In this document: one piece after another, positions 9,007 to 16,275 of the stretch
Layout of the letters: every line of letters starts with the position of its first letter
How positions within the stretch are numbered: position 1 is the stretch's first letter
NCBI RefSeq assembly: GCF_030866785.1
Contig: NZ_CP133018.1
Span: 1,426,001-1,490,000, forward strand
Origin: Agromyces protaetiae
Lineage (GTDB): Bacteria > Actinomycetota > Actinomycetes > Actinomycetales > Microbacteriaceae
Direction: 5' to 3'
Length of the DNA: 64,000 nt
Notes under the pieces: generated by a model
Told to the model about the DNA's origin: nothing
Databases searched by the model: none
Seen by the model: the letters and a program-made list of their open reading frames with translations, nothing else
Program-made: the position numbers and the translations under genes

Positions 9007-10128
9007 ATGACCACCGACCTCCGCCTCCAGGCCCCCTCAGCCGCCGGACTCATCTGGAACGTCGCCCGCAACGCCGAGGCGAAGAGCGACGCCGAGCGCG
9101 ACGCGATCCTCGCGGACCCGGGCTTCGGCAACCACTTCACCGACCACATGGTCGACCTGTGCTGGTCGCAGAAGGGCGGCTGGCACCGGCCGCGTGTCTC
9201 GCCGTACGGCCCGATCCAGCTCGATCCGGCGGCCGCCGTGCTGCATTACGCGCAGGAGATCTTCGAGGGCCTGAAGGCGTACCGTCACGCCGACGGCTCG
9301 ATCTGGACCTTCCGGCCGTACGAGAACGCCGCCCGCCTCCAGCGTTCGGCCCACCGTATGGCGCTGCCCGAGCTGCCCGTCGAGCACTTCATCGACTCGC
9401 TGAAGCAGCTCGTCGCGGTCGATGGCGACTGGGTGCCGACGGCCCCCGAGACGAGCCTGTACCTCCGGCCGTTCATGTTCGCGAAGGAGGCGTTCCTCGG
9501 GGTGCGCCCCGCGCAGAAGGTCGCCTACTACCTCATCGCGAGCCCGGCGGGCGCGTATTTCAGCGGCAATGGCGGCGTGCAGCCGGTGAACATCTGGCTG
9601 TCGACGCGGTACGCGCGTGCGGGCAAGGGCGGCACGGGGGCGGCGAAGACCGGCGGGAACTACGCGTCGAGCCTGCTGCCCCAGGCCGAGGCGTACGAGA
9701 AGGGCTGCCAGCAGGTCATGTTCCTCGACGAGGGGAAGTACCTCGAGGAGCTCGGCGGCATGAACGTCGTCCTCGTGAAGAAGGACGGCACGCTGCTCAC
9801 GCCCGAGTCGGACACGATCCTCGAGGGCATCACGCGCGACTCGATCCTGCGCCTCGCGGCGGACCGCGGCCACGAGGTCGAGCAGCGCAAGATCACGATC
9901 GACGAGTGGCGCGAGGGCGCGGCGTCGGGCGACATCGTCGGTGCGTTCGCGTGCGGCACGGCCGCGGTCGTGGTGCCGATCGGGCGCCTGCTCGCCGAGG
10001 ACTTCGAGATCGCGCACGTCGGAGACGAGGCCGAGCAGCTCGCGCTGTCGCTGCGTGAGGAGCTCACGGGCATCCAGTACGGCCGCGTCGAGGACCGGCA
10101 CGGCTGGATGCTCCGCCTCGACGCCTAA
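9007..10128 (+). CDS. ilvE: Branched-chain amino acid aminotransferase
   Basis: This fold type IV PLP enzyme (373 residues) performs the last transamination to leucine, isoleucine and valine. The PLP lysine lies in GAAKTGGNYASSL (about residue 218). RPFMFAKEAFLGVRPA and the GTAAVVVPIG segment are also characteristic. Its position directly behind leuB matches its role. AAAGAAG lies upstream of the ATG. Confidence 0.96.
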   Translation: MTTDLRLQAPSAAGLIWNVARNAEAKSDAERDAILADPGFGNHFTDHMVDLCWSQKGGWHRPRVSPYGPIQLDPAAAVLHYAQEIFEGLKAYRHADGSIWTFRPYENAARLQRSAHRMALPELPVEHFIDSLKQLVAVDGDWVPTAPETSLYLRPFMFAKEAFLGVRPAQKVAYYLIASPAGAYFSGNGGVQPVNIWLSTRYARAGKGGTGAAKTGGNYASSLLPQAEAYEKGCQQVMFLDEGKYLEELGGMNVVLVKKDGTLLTPESDTILEGITRDSILRLAADRGHEVEQRKITIDEWREGAASGDIVGAFACGTAAVVVPIGRLLAEDFEIAHVGDEAEQLALSLREELTGIQYGRVEDRHGWMLRLDA

Positions 10129-10147
10129 TTGGAGGCCGGGCCTGCGC

Positions 10148-10591
10148 TCAGGGCCAGGTGAACGTCAGGTCGGTGTGGACCGGCTCGGTGAGTCCGGTGA
10201 TGAGCAGGCTCACCGCCATGCCCCGGTCCTTCTTCAGCACCGAGAAGGCCTTCGTGCCGGTCGGTGTGACGGTCACGCGTCGTTGCGCGGGTGCGCCCGT
10301 GCAGTTGACCCACTCGCCGCCCTGACCTTCGACGGTCGTGGACGTCTGCGTCACGTCGGCGGTCACGTAGGCGACCGTACCGGTGGGGCAGGTGTAGCTG
10401 AAGAGCACGTTCGCCGACTGGCCCGTGTTGCCGAGCTGGCCGAGCAGCTGACCTGAGATCGCCTGGATGCTCACGTCGTCGGTCGCGTCGGCGGGCTCCG
10501 CCGCCGCCGGCGCGGCGGTGGAGCCGAGCAGGAGGGCTGCGCCGAGGAGGGCGGTGGACATGGTCAGCTGACGACGGTGAGCGGTGATCAT
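10148..10591 (-). CDS. Small secreted protein, function unknown
   Basis: The 147-residue product has a clear Sec signal peptide (positive MITAHRR, hydrophobic core, cleavage near AAPAAAEP at about residue 31). A small beta-rich mature domain with two cysteines (SYTCPTG and VNCTGAP) follows and may form a disulfide. I do not recognise a family. TAGTAT lies six bases before the ATG, so the message looks leaderless. The gene converges on ilvE. Confidence 0.75.
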   Translation of the reverse strand: MITAHRRQLTMSTALLGAALLLGSTAAPAAAEPADATDDVSIQAISGQLLGQLGNTGQSANVLFSYTCPTGTVAYVTADVTQTSTTVEGQGGEWVNCTGAPAQRRVTVTPTGTKAFSVLKKDRGMAVSLLITGLTEPVHTDLTFTWP

Positions 10592-10597
10592 GCCAGA

Positions 10598-10603
10598 ATA
10601 CTA
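10598..10603 (-). promoter_or_regulatory. Leaderless promoter -10 box (TAGTAT)
   Basis: On the minus strand TAGTAT is followed by six bases (TCTGGC) and then the ATG of the secreted-protein gene at 10591. Confidence 0.7.
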
Positions 10604-10666
10604 GCACTCGCGAATCGCACGGATGCGGGCACGTGCTCAGTCACCCGGGAACGGACAGTGCCTCGA

Positions 10667-10672
10667 TAGGCT
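10667..10672 (+). promoter_or_regulatory. Leaderless promoter -10 box (TAGGCT)
   Basis: TAGGCT is followed by seven bases (GGCCGGT) and the ATG at 10680. This supports that start over longer upstream frames. Confidence 0.7.
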
Positions 10673-10679
10673 GGCCGGT

Positions 10680-11444
10680 ATGAAGATCGCGCGGTTCAGT
10701 CACGATGAGTCCATCTCGTTCGGCATCGTCGACGAGGAGGAGCACGAGCTGGTCGTGCTGAAGGCCGACCCCATGTTCGCCGGGTTCGAGCCGACCGGCG
10801 AGCGGGTGCCGCTCGCCGAGGTGAAGCTGCTCGCGCCGGTGATCCCGCGTTCGAAGGTCGTGGCGGTCGGCCGCAACTATCGCGAGCACGCCGCCGAGTT
10901 CGGCAACGAGGCGCCCGCCGAACCGCTGCTGTTCCTGAAGCCGAACACGGCGGTCATCGGCCCGGGCGACGCGATCGTGTCCCCGCCGCAGAGCGAGCGG
11001 GTCGAGTTCGAAGGCGAACTGGCCGTGATCATCGGCCGCATCGCGAAGAACGTGGCGGAGGCCGACGCGGAAGACGTGATCTTCGGCTACACGATCGGCA
11101 ACGACGTGACCGCACGCGACCTGCAGCGAAGCGACGGGCAGTGGACGCGTGCGAAGGGCTTCGACACGTTCTGCCCGCTCGGCCCGGTCATCGACACCGA
11201 GGTGGACTTCGAGCACGGCACGATCGAGACCAGCGTCAACGGCGAGCGCAAGCAGGAGGGCCGGCTCGCCGACATGGTGCACTCGGTGCCCGCCATCATC
11301 GCGTACGCGTCGAGCGTGTTCACGCTGCTGCCGGGCGACGTGATCCTGACCGGCACGCCCGCCGGCGTCGGCCCGATCGTCGCCGGGGACACCGTCGAGG
11401 TCACCGTGTCTGGGCTCGGGACGCTGTCGAACCCGGTGCGCTGA
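10680..11444 (+). CDS. Fumarylacetoacetate hydrolase family protein
   Basis: The 254-residue protein has an FAH C-terminal catalytic fold. Landmarks are [15 protein letters not shown], the metal-ligand segment [32 protein letters not shown] and TGTPAGVGP. Members hydrolyse or decarboxylate acylpyruvates and 2-hydroxyhepta-2,4-diene-1,7-dioates, or act as oxaloacetate decarboxylases. The substrate here cannot be read from the sequence. In actinobacteria this family often sits beside gltX, as it nearly does here. Confidence 0.88.
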   Translation: MKIARFSHDESISFGIVDEEEHELVVLKADPMFAGFEPTGERVPLAEVKLLAPVIPRSKVVAVGRNYREHAAEFGNEAPAEPLLFLKPNTAVIGPGDAIVSPPQSERVEFEGELAVIIGRIAKNVAEADAEDVIFGYTIGNDVTARDLQRSDGQWTRAKGFDTFCPLGPVIDTEVDFEHGTIETSVNGERKQEGRLADMVHSVPAIIAYASSVFTLLPGDVILTGTPAGVGPIVAGDTVEVTVSGLGTLSNPVR

Positions 11445-11462
11445 GCCCGGCCGCTCGTACGG

Positions 11463-12527
11463 TCAGCTCGGCGCCGCCCGACCGAGCGCCTGCGCGGCGA
11501 GCTCGACGTCCTCGTCGTCGTTCCAGACGTGGAAGGCCACCCGGGCGCGCCCCGCGCGGCCGGACGCGACGACGCCCGCCGCGGTGAGTGCACGCAGGTC
11601 GTCGCCCTCGGCATCCGGCCACGTCACGATCGCGCTGTCGGATGCCTCGAGCCCGAGCCGTGCTCGGAACGCGTTCGCCAGCGCGAGGTCGTGTTCGAGC
11701 ACGGCCGTCTCGTCGAGCGATGCGGCGACGCCGAGTGCGGTTTCGGCGCCGACCCATGCCTGCCACGCGGGGGAGACGTCGAACCGCGACGCGTCGTCGG
11801 CGAGGTGCAGCGACGGGCCGTAGCAGCTCGTCCACGGGTCGGCGCCGGAGTACCAGCCTGCGGCGAGCGGCGTGAGCTCGGCGAGCGCGCGATCCGAGTG
11901 GGCCGCGAAGGCCGCACCCCGCGGGGCCGAGAGCCATTTGTAGGTGTGGCACACCGTGAGGTCGGCGTCGAGGTGACGGGTCGGCAGCCAACCGGTCGCC
12001 TGCGTGGTGTCCACGAGCAGGAAGGCGCCGGCATCGCGCGCGGCGCGCGAGATGGATGCCTCGTCGGCGACCTCGCCCGTCGCGGACTGCACGAGCGAAT
12101 AGGCGACGATCGCCGTGTCGGCGGCGATCTCGTCGGCGAGCGCGGCGAGCGGCACGTGCCGGACCCGCAGGTCGCCGCGCACGAGGAAGGGCGAGACCAG
12201 CGAGCTGAAGTCCCCGTCGACGCACACGACCTCATCGCCCGGTGCCGCGGACGCGGCCACGAGCGCCACGAACACGGACACCTGCGAGCCGAGCGCGATG
12301 CGGTCGGAGCTCGTGCCGAGCAGGGTCGCCGCGTGTGCGCGCGATCGCTCGGCGACCTCGGTGTACCGGGCCGCGGTCGCGGTGCCGAGGCGCCAGCGGT
12401 CGAGGTCGGCGCGGAGGGCGGCGACCGTCGCGGCGGCCGGCAGGCCCATGGTGCACGCGGCGAGGTACCCGCGCCCTGCGGCCGCGCCGTATCCCGCGAT
12501 GGGCTGGGCTCCGTCGACGTCGAGCAT
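11463..12527 (-). CDS. Class V aminotransferase (EgtE / cysteine desulfurase-like)
   Basis: The 354-residue PLP enzyme has the Schiff-base lysine in [11 protein letters not shown], the aspartate-bearing [11 protein letters not shown] and an N-terminal substrate-loop region ([14 protein letters not shown]). It resembles the ergothioneine C-S lyase branch (EgtE) more than IscS-type desulfurases, but no egtB/egtD genes are in the window. Its role therefore remains open. It is divergent from gltX; the 80-bp gap holds a TACGAT box for gltX. Confidence 0.78.
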   Translation of the reverse strand: MLDVDGAQPIAGYGAAAGRGYLAACTMGLPAAATVAALRADLDRWRLGTATAARYTEVAERSRAHAATLLGTSSDRIALGSQVSVFVALVAASAAPGDEVVCVDGDFSSLVSPFLVRGDLRVRHVPLAALADEIAADTAIVAYSLVQSATGEVADEASISRAARDAGAFLLVDTTQATGWLPTRHLDADLTVCHTYKWLSAPRGAAFAAHSDRALAELTPLAAGWYSGADPWTSCYGPSLHLADDASRFDVSPAWQAWVGAETALGVAASLDETAVLEHDLALANAFRARLGLEASDSAIVTWPDAEGDDLRALTAAGVVASGRAGRARVAFHVWNDDEDVELAAQALGRAAPS

Positions 12528-12607
12528 GCGGTCAGTCTCCGCCGAGCGGGACAGGTTCGCAATGGTGCACGCGGGGGCCGAGGCATCCGTGGCTACGATT
12601 GGTGACG

Positions 12608-14125
12608 ATGTCTGACACGGCCCACCCCACGACCACCGCCACCGGCAGCGACGTCCGCGTGCGTTTCTGCCCCTCGCCGACCGGCACGCCGCATGTCGGT
12701 CTCGTGCGCACCGCGCTGTTCAACTGGGCGTACGCCCGGCACACGGGCGGCACGTTCGTCTTCCGCATCGAAGACACCGACGCGGCGCGCGACAGCGAAG
12801 AGAGCTACGAGATGATCCTCGACGCGCTCACGTGGCTCGGGCTCGACTGGGACGAGGGCATCGGCATCGGCGGTCCGCACGCGCCGTACCGGCAGTCGCA
12901 GCGGAGCGACATCTACGCCGACGTGATCGCGCGGCTGAAGGCCTCCGGGCACGTGTACGAGAGCTTCTCGACCGCGGAGGAGATCGACGCGCGCAATGAG
13001 GCCGCCGGCCGGCCGAAGCAGCTCGGGTACGACAACTTCGATCGCGATCTCACCGACGAGCAGCGCGCGGCGTTCCGTGCGGAGGGGCGCGAGCCGGCGT
13101 TGCGGCTACGGGTGCCCGATGTGGACCTCGGCTTCGACGACCTCGTGCGCGGACCCATCGCGTTCGCGGCGGGGTCCACGATCGACTTCGTGGTCGTGCG
13201 GCCCAACGGCGCCCCGCTGTACACGCTCGTGAACCCGGTCGACGACGCCATCATGGGCATCACCCACGTGCTGCGCGGCGAAGATCTGCTGTCGTCGACG
13301 CCGCGGCAGATCGCGCTGTACCACGCGCTGATCGACATCGGCGTGACGACGTTCGTGCCGCGCTTCGGCCATCTGCCCTACGTCATGGGGGAGGGCAACA
13401 AGAAGCTCTCCAAGCGCGACCCCGAGTCGAACCTGTTCCACCATCGCGACCGCGGCTTCATCCCTGAGGGCCTGGTGAATTATCTCGCCCTGCTCGGCTG
13501 GGGCTTCTCGGCCGACCGCGACGTGTTCAGCCGCGACGAGCTCGTCGCCGCGTTTGACGTCGCCGACGTGAACCCGAACCCGGCCCGCTTCGACCTGAAG
13601 AAGGCCGAGGCGATCAACGGAGATCACATCCGGCTGCTGCCGGTGTCGGAGTTCGCGGCACGGACCGTGCCGTACCTGCAGCGCGAGGGCATCGTCGAGC
13701 TGCCCATCTCGCCCGCTGAAGAGGCGACCCTCGTCGAGGTGGCGCCCCTCGTGCAGGAGCGCATCGGCCTACTGGGCGAGGCGCCCGGCATGGTCGGCTT
13801 CCTGTTCACGGATGCTGCGCACCTGCACTTCGAGGAGGACGCGCTGGCGTCGCTCCCGGCGAACGCCACGGAGGTGCTCGTGGCGGCTCGCGACGCGCTC
13901 GACCGTCTGCCGGGGGAGGCGTGGGCGACCATCGAGATCGAGGAGGCGCTGCGCGGCGCGCTCGTCGAGGGGCTCGGCCTGAAGCCGCGTGTCGCGTTCG
14001 GCCCGGTCCGCGTCGCGATCTCGGGGCGGCGGGTGTCGCCGCCGCTGTTCGAGTCCATGACGATCCTCGGCAAGATCGACTCGCTCGCGCGCATCGACCG
14101 GCTCGCGTTCCGCCTGACGATCTGA
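12608..14125 (+). CDS. gltX: Glutamyl-tRNA synthetase
   Basis: This class I synthetase charges tRNA-Glu with glutamate. The HIGH-type signature is [19 protein letters not shown] (about residues 22-40), and the KMSKS-type loop is [11 protein letters not shown]. At 505 residues the length is normal. In most actinobacteria the enzyme also mischarges tRNA-Gln for GatCAB; the tRNA-Gln gene lies just downstream. TACGAT (12594-12599) is eight bases before the ATG, so the leader is very short or absent. An in-frame GTG at 12602 is an alternative start. Confidence 0.95.
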   Translation: MSDTAHPTTTATGSDVRVRFCPSPTGTPHVGLVRTALFNWAYARHTGGTFVFRIEDTDAARDSEESYEMILDALTWLGLDWDEGIGIGGPHAPYRQSQRSDIYADVIARLKASGHVYESFSTAEEIDARNEAAGRPKQLGYDNFDRDLTDEQRAAFRAEGREPALRLRVPDVDLGFDDLVRGPIAFAAGSTIDFVVVRPNGAPLYTLVNPVDDAIMGITHVLRGEDLLSSTPRQIALYHALIDIGVTTFVPRFGHLPYVMGEGNKKLSKRDPESNLFHHRDRGFIPEGLVNYLALLGWGFSADRDVFSRDELVAAFDVADVNPNPARFDLKKAEAINGDHIRLLPVSEFAARTVPYLQREGIVELPISPAEEATLVEVAPLVQERIGLLGEAPGMVGFLFTDAAHLHFEEDALASLPANATEVLVAARDALDRLPGEAWATIEIEEALRGALVEGLGLKPRVAFGPVRVAISGRRVSPPLFESMTILGKIDSLARIDRLAFRLTI

Positions 14126-14170
14126 CGGCGGCGCCGGGCGCCGAGGGTCGGCGGCCAGCCCGTGCTCGGT

Positions 14171-14199
14171 TTGGACGGCGCCCGACCGTAGGCTAGAGT
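14171..14199 (+). promoter_or_regulatory. tRNA-Gln promoter
   Basis: TTGGAC (14171-14176) and TAGAGT (14194-14199) are separated by 17 bases. They are placed correctly to start a transcript about 28 bases before the tRNA. Confidence 0.8.
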
Positions 14200-14233
14200 T
14201 ACATGTCGGCCCGGGACCTCTGTTTCAGGCCAT

Positions 14234-14308
14234 TGGGGTATGGTGTAATTGGCAACACGGCTGATTCTGGTTCAGTTGTTCTTGGTTCGAGTCCAGGTAC
14301 CCCAGCCA
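14234..14308 (+). tRNA. tRNA-Gln (anticodon CUG)
   Basis: A full cloverleaf can be drawn: acceptor TGGGGTA/TACCCCA, D-arm GTGT/ACAC, anticodon stem GCTGA/TCAGT with loop TTCTGGT giving anticodon CTG, and T-arm CTTGG/CCAGG. The discriminator is G, and the CCA end is encoded (14306-14308). It reads CAG codons. A terminator follows directly. Confidence 0.96.
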
Positions 14309-14321
14309 GTATGACTCCTCG

Positions 14322-14346
14322 AAAGCCCCGGTTCTCCGGGGCTTTT
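14322..14346 (+). terminator. Rho-independent terminator of tRNA-Gln
   Basis: AAAGCCCCGG and CCGGGGCTTT pair around a TTCT loop, followed by a T-rich tail. Confidence 0.92.
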
Positions 14347-14367
14347 CTCATGTCTGAGCGGCCACCT

Positions 14368-14554
14368 CAGCTGGGACGCCTCCGAATGCGGGTTACCGCC
14401 CCTGCGATCGCCGTTGCACTCGCAAGGGCGGGACGGCGTCTTCGGCCATGTCGACCAGATCAGGATTACCGCTGTCGAGTGCATCGACATACCGCTGGCA
14501 TCGATCGATCGACCGCAGGTTGTCAGCGATACGCTGTTCGACGCTCCGGCTCAC
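14368..14554 (-). pseudogene. Decayed HEPN (DUF86-type) toxin remnant
   Basis: A GTG at 14554 overlaps the stop of the MNT gene (GTGA), as in intact MNT-HEPN pairs. The first 41 residues (VSRSVEQRIADNLRSIDRCQ and on to DMAEDAV) match the start of DUF86 HEPN proteins. The frame then ends at 14393 after 53 residues. In another frame TAIAGAVTRI resembles the expected AVIGEAV segment and stops at 14368, so a frameshift is likely. The catalytic R-X4-6-H motif is missing, lost where the sequence meets the tRNA-Gln terminator. The toxin should be inactive. Confidence 0.75.
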
Positions 14555-14880
14555 AGTGCAACCGCGTCAGCGAGCGCTGATGTCGAGATGGGTTGCTTGA
14601 GCAGTTGCACGGGGAAGATGTCGATGTCGTCCCGACCGAAGAGCGTGCGAGTCTCTTCCATGAGGCCGGATGCGCGCATGAGGAGGTTCCCATCGGCCGG
14701 GTCCATCTCGACGAGGATGTCGATGTCGCTGCCCTCGTGTGCCGTCCCACGAGCAATCGATCCGAAGAGCCTCGGATTCGTCGCCGCATACCTCGCCAAC
14801 AGTGCTTCGAACTCGTCACGACGTGCATCGAGCACCCCGCGAAGGGCGAGCGTCTCCGGCGTTGCGACGGGAATGGACAT
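14551..14880 (-). CDS. MNT-type nucleotidyltransferase (antitoxin of a MNT-HEPN pair)
   Basis: The 109-residue protein has the minimal nucleotidyltransferase signature LFGSIARGTAHEGSDIDILVEM (about residues 41-62), with GS, RG and the SDxD metal ligands intact. In MntA-HepT systems such proteins AMPylate and silence the HEPN RNase. Here the partner downstream is broken, so this is an orphaned antitoxin. The ATG at 14880 follows GAAGAT; another ATG nine codons upstream is possible. The region is less GC-rich than its surroundings, which suggests transfer. Confidence 0.82.
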   Translation of the reverse strand: MSIPVATPETLALRGVLDARRDEFEALLARYAATNPRLFGSIARGTAHEGSDIDILVEMDPADGNLLMRASGLMEETRTLFGRDDIDIFPVQLLKQPISTSALADAVAL

Positions 14881-15249
14881 ATCTTCAGAATACCGGCGGA
14901 GGCTCATATCCCGCGAGCGCGGTCGACGAAACCGGATGGTTGCGGCGAGGAGCAGTGGAGCAGCGCGATCCACACGCAGGTGACGGCCGCCATGTCTAAC
15001 GAGAATGACAACCAGCAGTTCGTTCCGTGTGGTGCTCCAACCGATGAAGCGATCGGACTTGCCGGAGCGACTTGCCGGAGCGACTTGCCGGATCGGGGGA
15101 TCGCAGCGCCCGCATCCGGGTCCCACTCGATGTTGGTGACGATGGCAGTGTGTAACACGTTTCTTACGCTTCCAAGTGCTGGATGGTGCGTGCTGCCCGC
15201 AGCACCGTCTGCCGAGGCGCCCGTGAGCCGGCGGCCGCCTCGGCGCCGG
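14881..15249. other. Gene-poor, lower-GC stretch
   Basis: Between the MNT gene and the HAD gene I see no convincing coding frame on either strand. The only structure is a short tandem repeat at 15056-15094. Composition is visibly less GC-rich than the flanks, so it may be part of the same acquired segment as the MNT-HEPN remnant. Confidence 0.5.
15056..15094. repeat. 13-bp tandem repeat, three copies
   Basis: GACTTGCCGGAGC occurs twice in perfect tandem, followed by a third copy with one change (GACTTGCCGGATC). Confidence 0.9.
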
Positions 15250-15255
15250 TAGGCT
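15250..15255 (+). promoter_or_regulatory. Leaderless promoter -10 box (TAGGCT)
   Basis: TAGGCT is followed by six bases (GGGGGA) and the GTG start of the HAD gene at 15262. Confidence 0.72.
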
Positions 15256-15261
15256 GGGGGA

Positions 15262-16131
15262 GTGCGCCCCCACACCCGAGTGATCTTCCTGGACGTGGAC
15301 GGCACCATCATCGACGGGCACGAGCGGATGGCTCCCTCGACGCCCGAGGCGGTCCGCCGGGCGCGGGCCGCCGGGCATCTCGTGTACCTCGCGACGGGTC
15401 GCTCGCGCGCCGAGATCCTGCCGCACGTCGCCGAGATCGGCTTCGACGGCGCGATCACCGCGGGCGGCGGATTCGCCGAGGTCGGCGACCGGCTCATCGC
15501 GTCGCACACCATGAGCGCCGACGATCTTGAGGCGCTCACCGACGTGCTCGAGGACGAGGGCCTCGACTACTACCTCCAGGCGGCGGACCGCGTGTACGCA
15601 TCGCCCGGGATGCTCGAGCACTACTTCCGCCTCATGCGCGAAGGGGCGCTGCCCGACGATGACACGGCCGAGGGCGTTCCGGAACTCGTCATCCCCGAGG
15701 CATCCACCGACGCCGCGCTCGCCGACGCCTACGCGCCCGTCGCCGACGCACCGGACGATGCCATCGCGAAGGCGCTCTTCCTCGGCGAGGACGAGCGCGC
15801 CTACGAGCGCGTCGCGCGCCGCCTCGGCGACCGGTTCACGGTGATCACCGGCACCATCGCGCATCTCGGCGGGGCGAGCGGCGAGGTGTCTCCGCTCGGC
15901 GTCGACAAGGGCAGGGCCGCGTTCGACGTGCTCGCCGATCTCGGTGTGCCGGTCGAGCGCGCGGTCGCGATCGGCGACAGCGTCAACGATCTGCAGATCC
16001 TCGAGCGGTGCGGGCTGGGCATCGCGATGGGCAACGCCTCCGCCGCGGTCAAGGCGATCGCCGACGAGGAGACCACGGGCGTCCTCGACGACGGCATCTG
16101 GAACGCCTTCGTGCGCCACGGCCTGATCTGA
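15262..16131 (+). CDS. HAD-family hydrolase, Cof-type (subclass IIB)
   Basis: The 289-residue protein has HAD motif I FLDVDGTIIDG (catalytic Asp), motif II in LATGRSRAE, a large C2 cap, and motifs III/IV VDKGRAAFDVL...AIGDSVNDLQIL. This is the Cof/YidA architecture of sugar-phosphate or phospho-metabolite phosphatases. The substrate is unknown. The GTG start is fixed by the -10 box six bases upstream. It borders the acquired region near tRNA-Gln. Confidence 0.9.
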   Translation: MRPHTRVIFLDVDGTIIDGHERMAPSTPEAVRRARAAGHLVYLATGRSRAEILPHVAEIGFDGAITAGGGFAEVGDRLIASHTMSADDLEALTDVLEDEGLDYYLQAADRVYASPGMLEHYFRLMREGALPDDDTAEGVPELVIPEASTDAALADAYAPVADAPDDAIAKALFLGEDERAYERVARRLGDRFTVITGTIAHLGGASGEVSPLGVDKGRAAFDVLADLGVPVERAVAIGDSVNDLQILERCGLGIAMGNASAAVKAIADEETTGVLDDGIWNAFVRHGLI

Positions 16132-16275
16132 CCGCCGTCGCCGGCCCGGTGCGGTTTCCCACATTTCCGCGACGCGCCCCTGCCGGCCGACGGGCACCGG
16201 GTCCAGACTGACCGCCAAACGCACCCCGATCCGGGTGGCACCGACGCCGCCCGCCCGGCCGACGGCGAGGACACC

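Noticed and set aside
14881..16224. Long minus-strand extension of the MNT gene
   Set aside because: It is antisense to the HAD gene and has no domain upstream of the nucleotidyltransferase. A start at 14880 gives the standard length.
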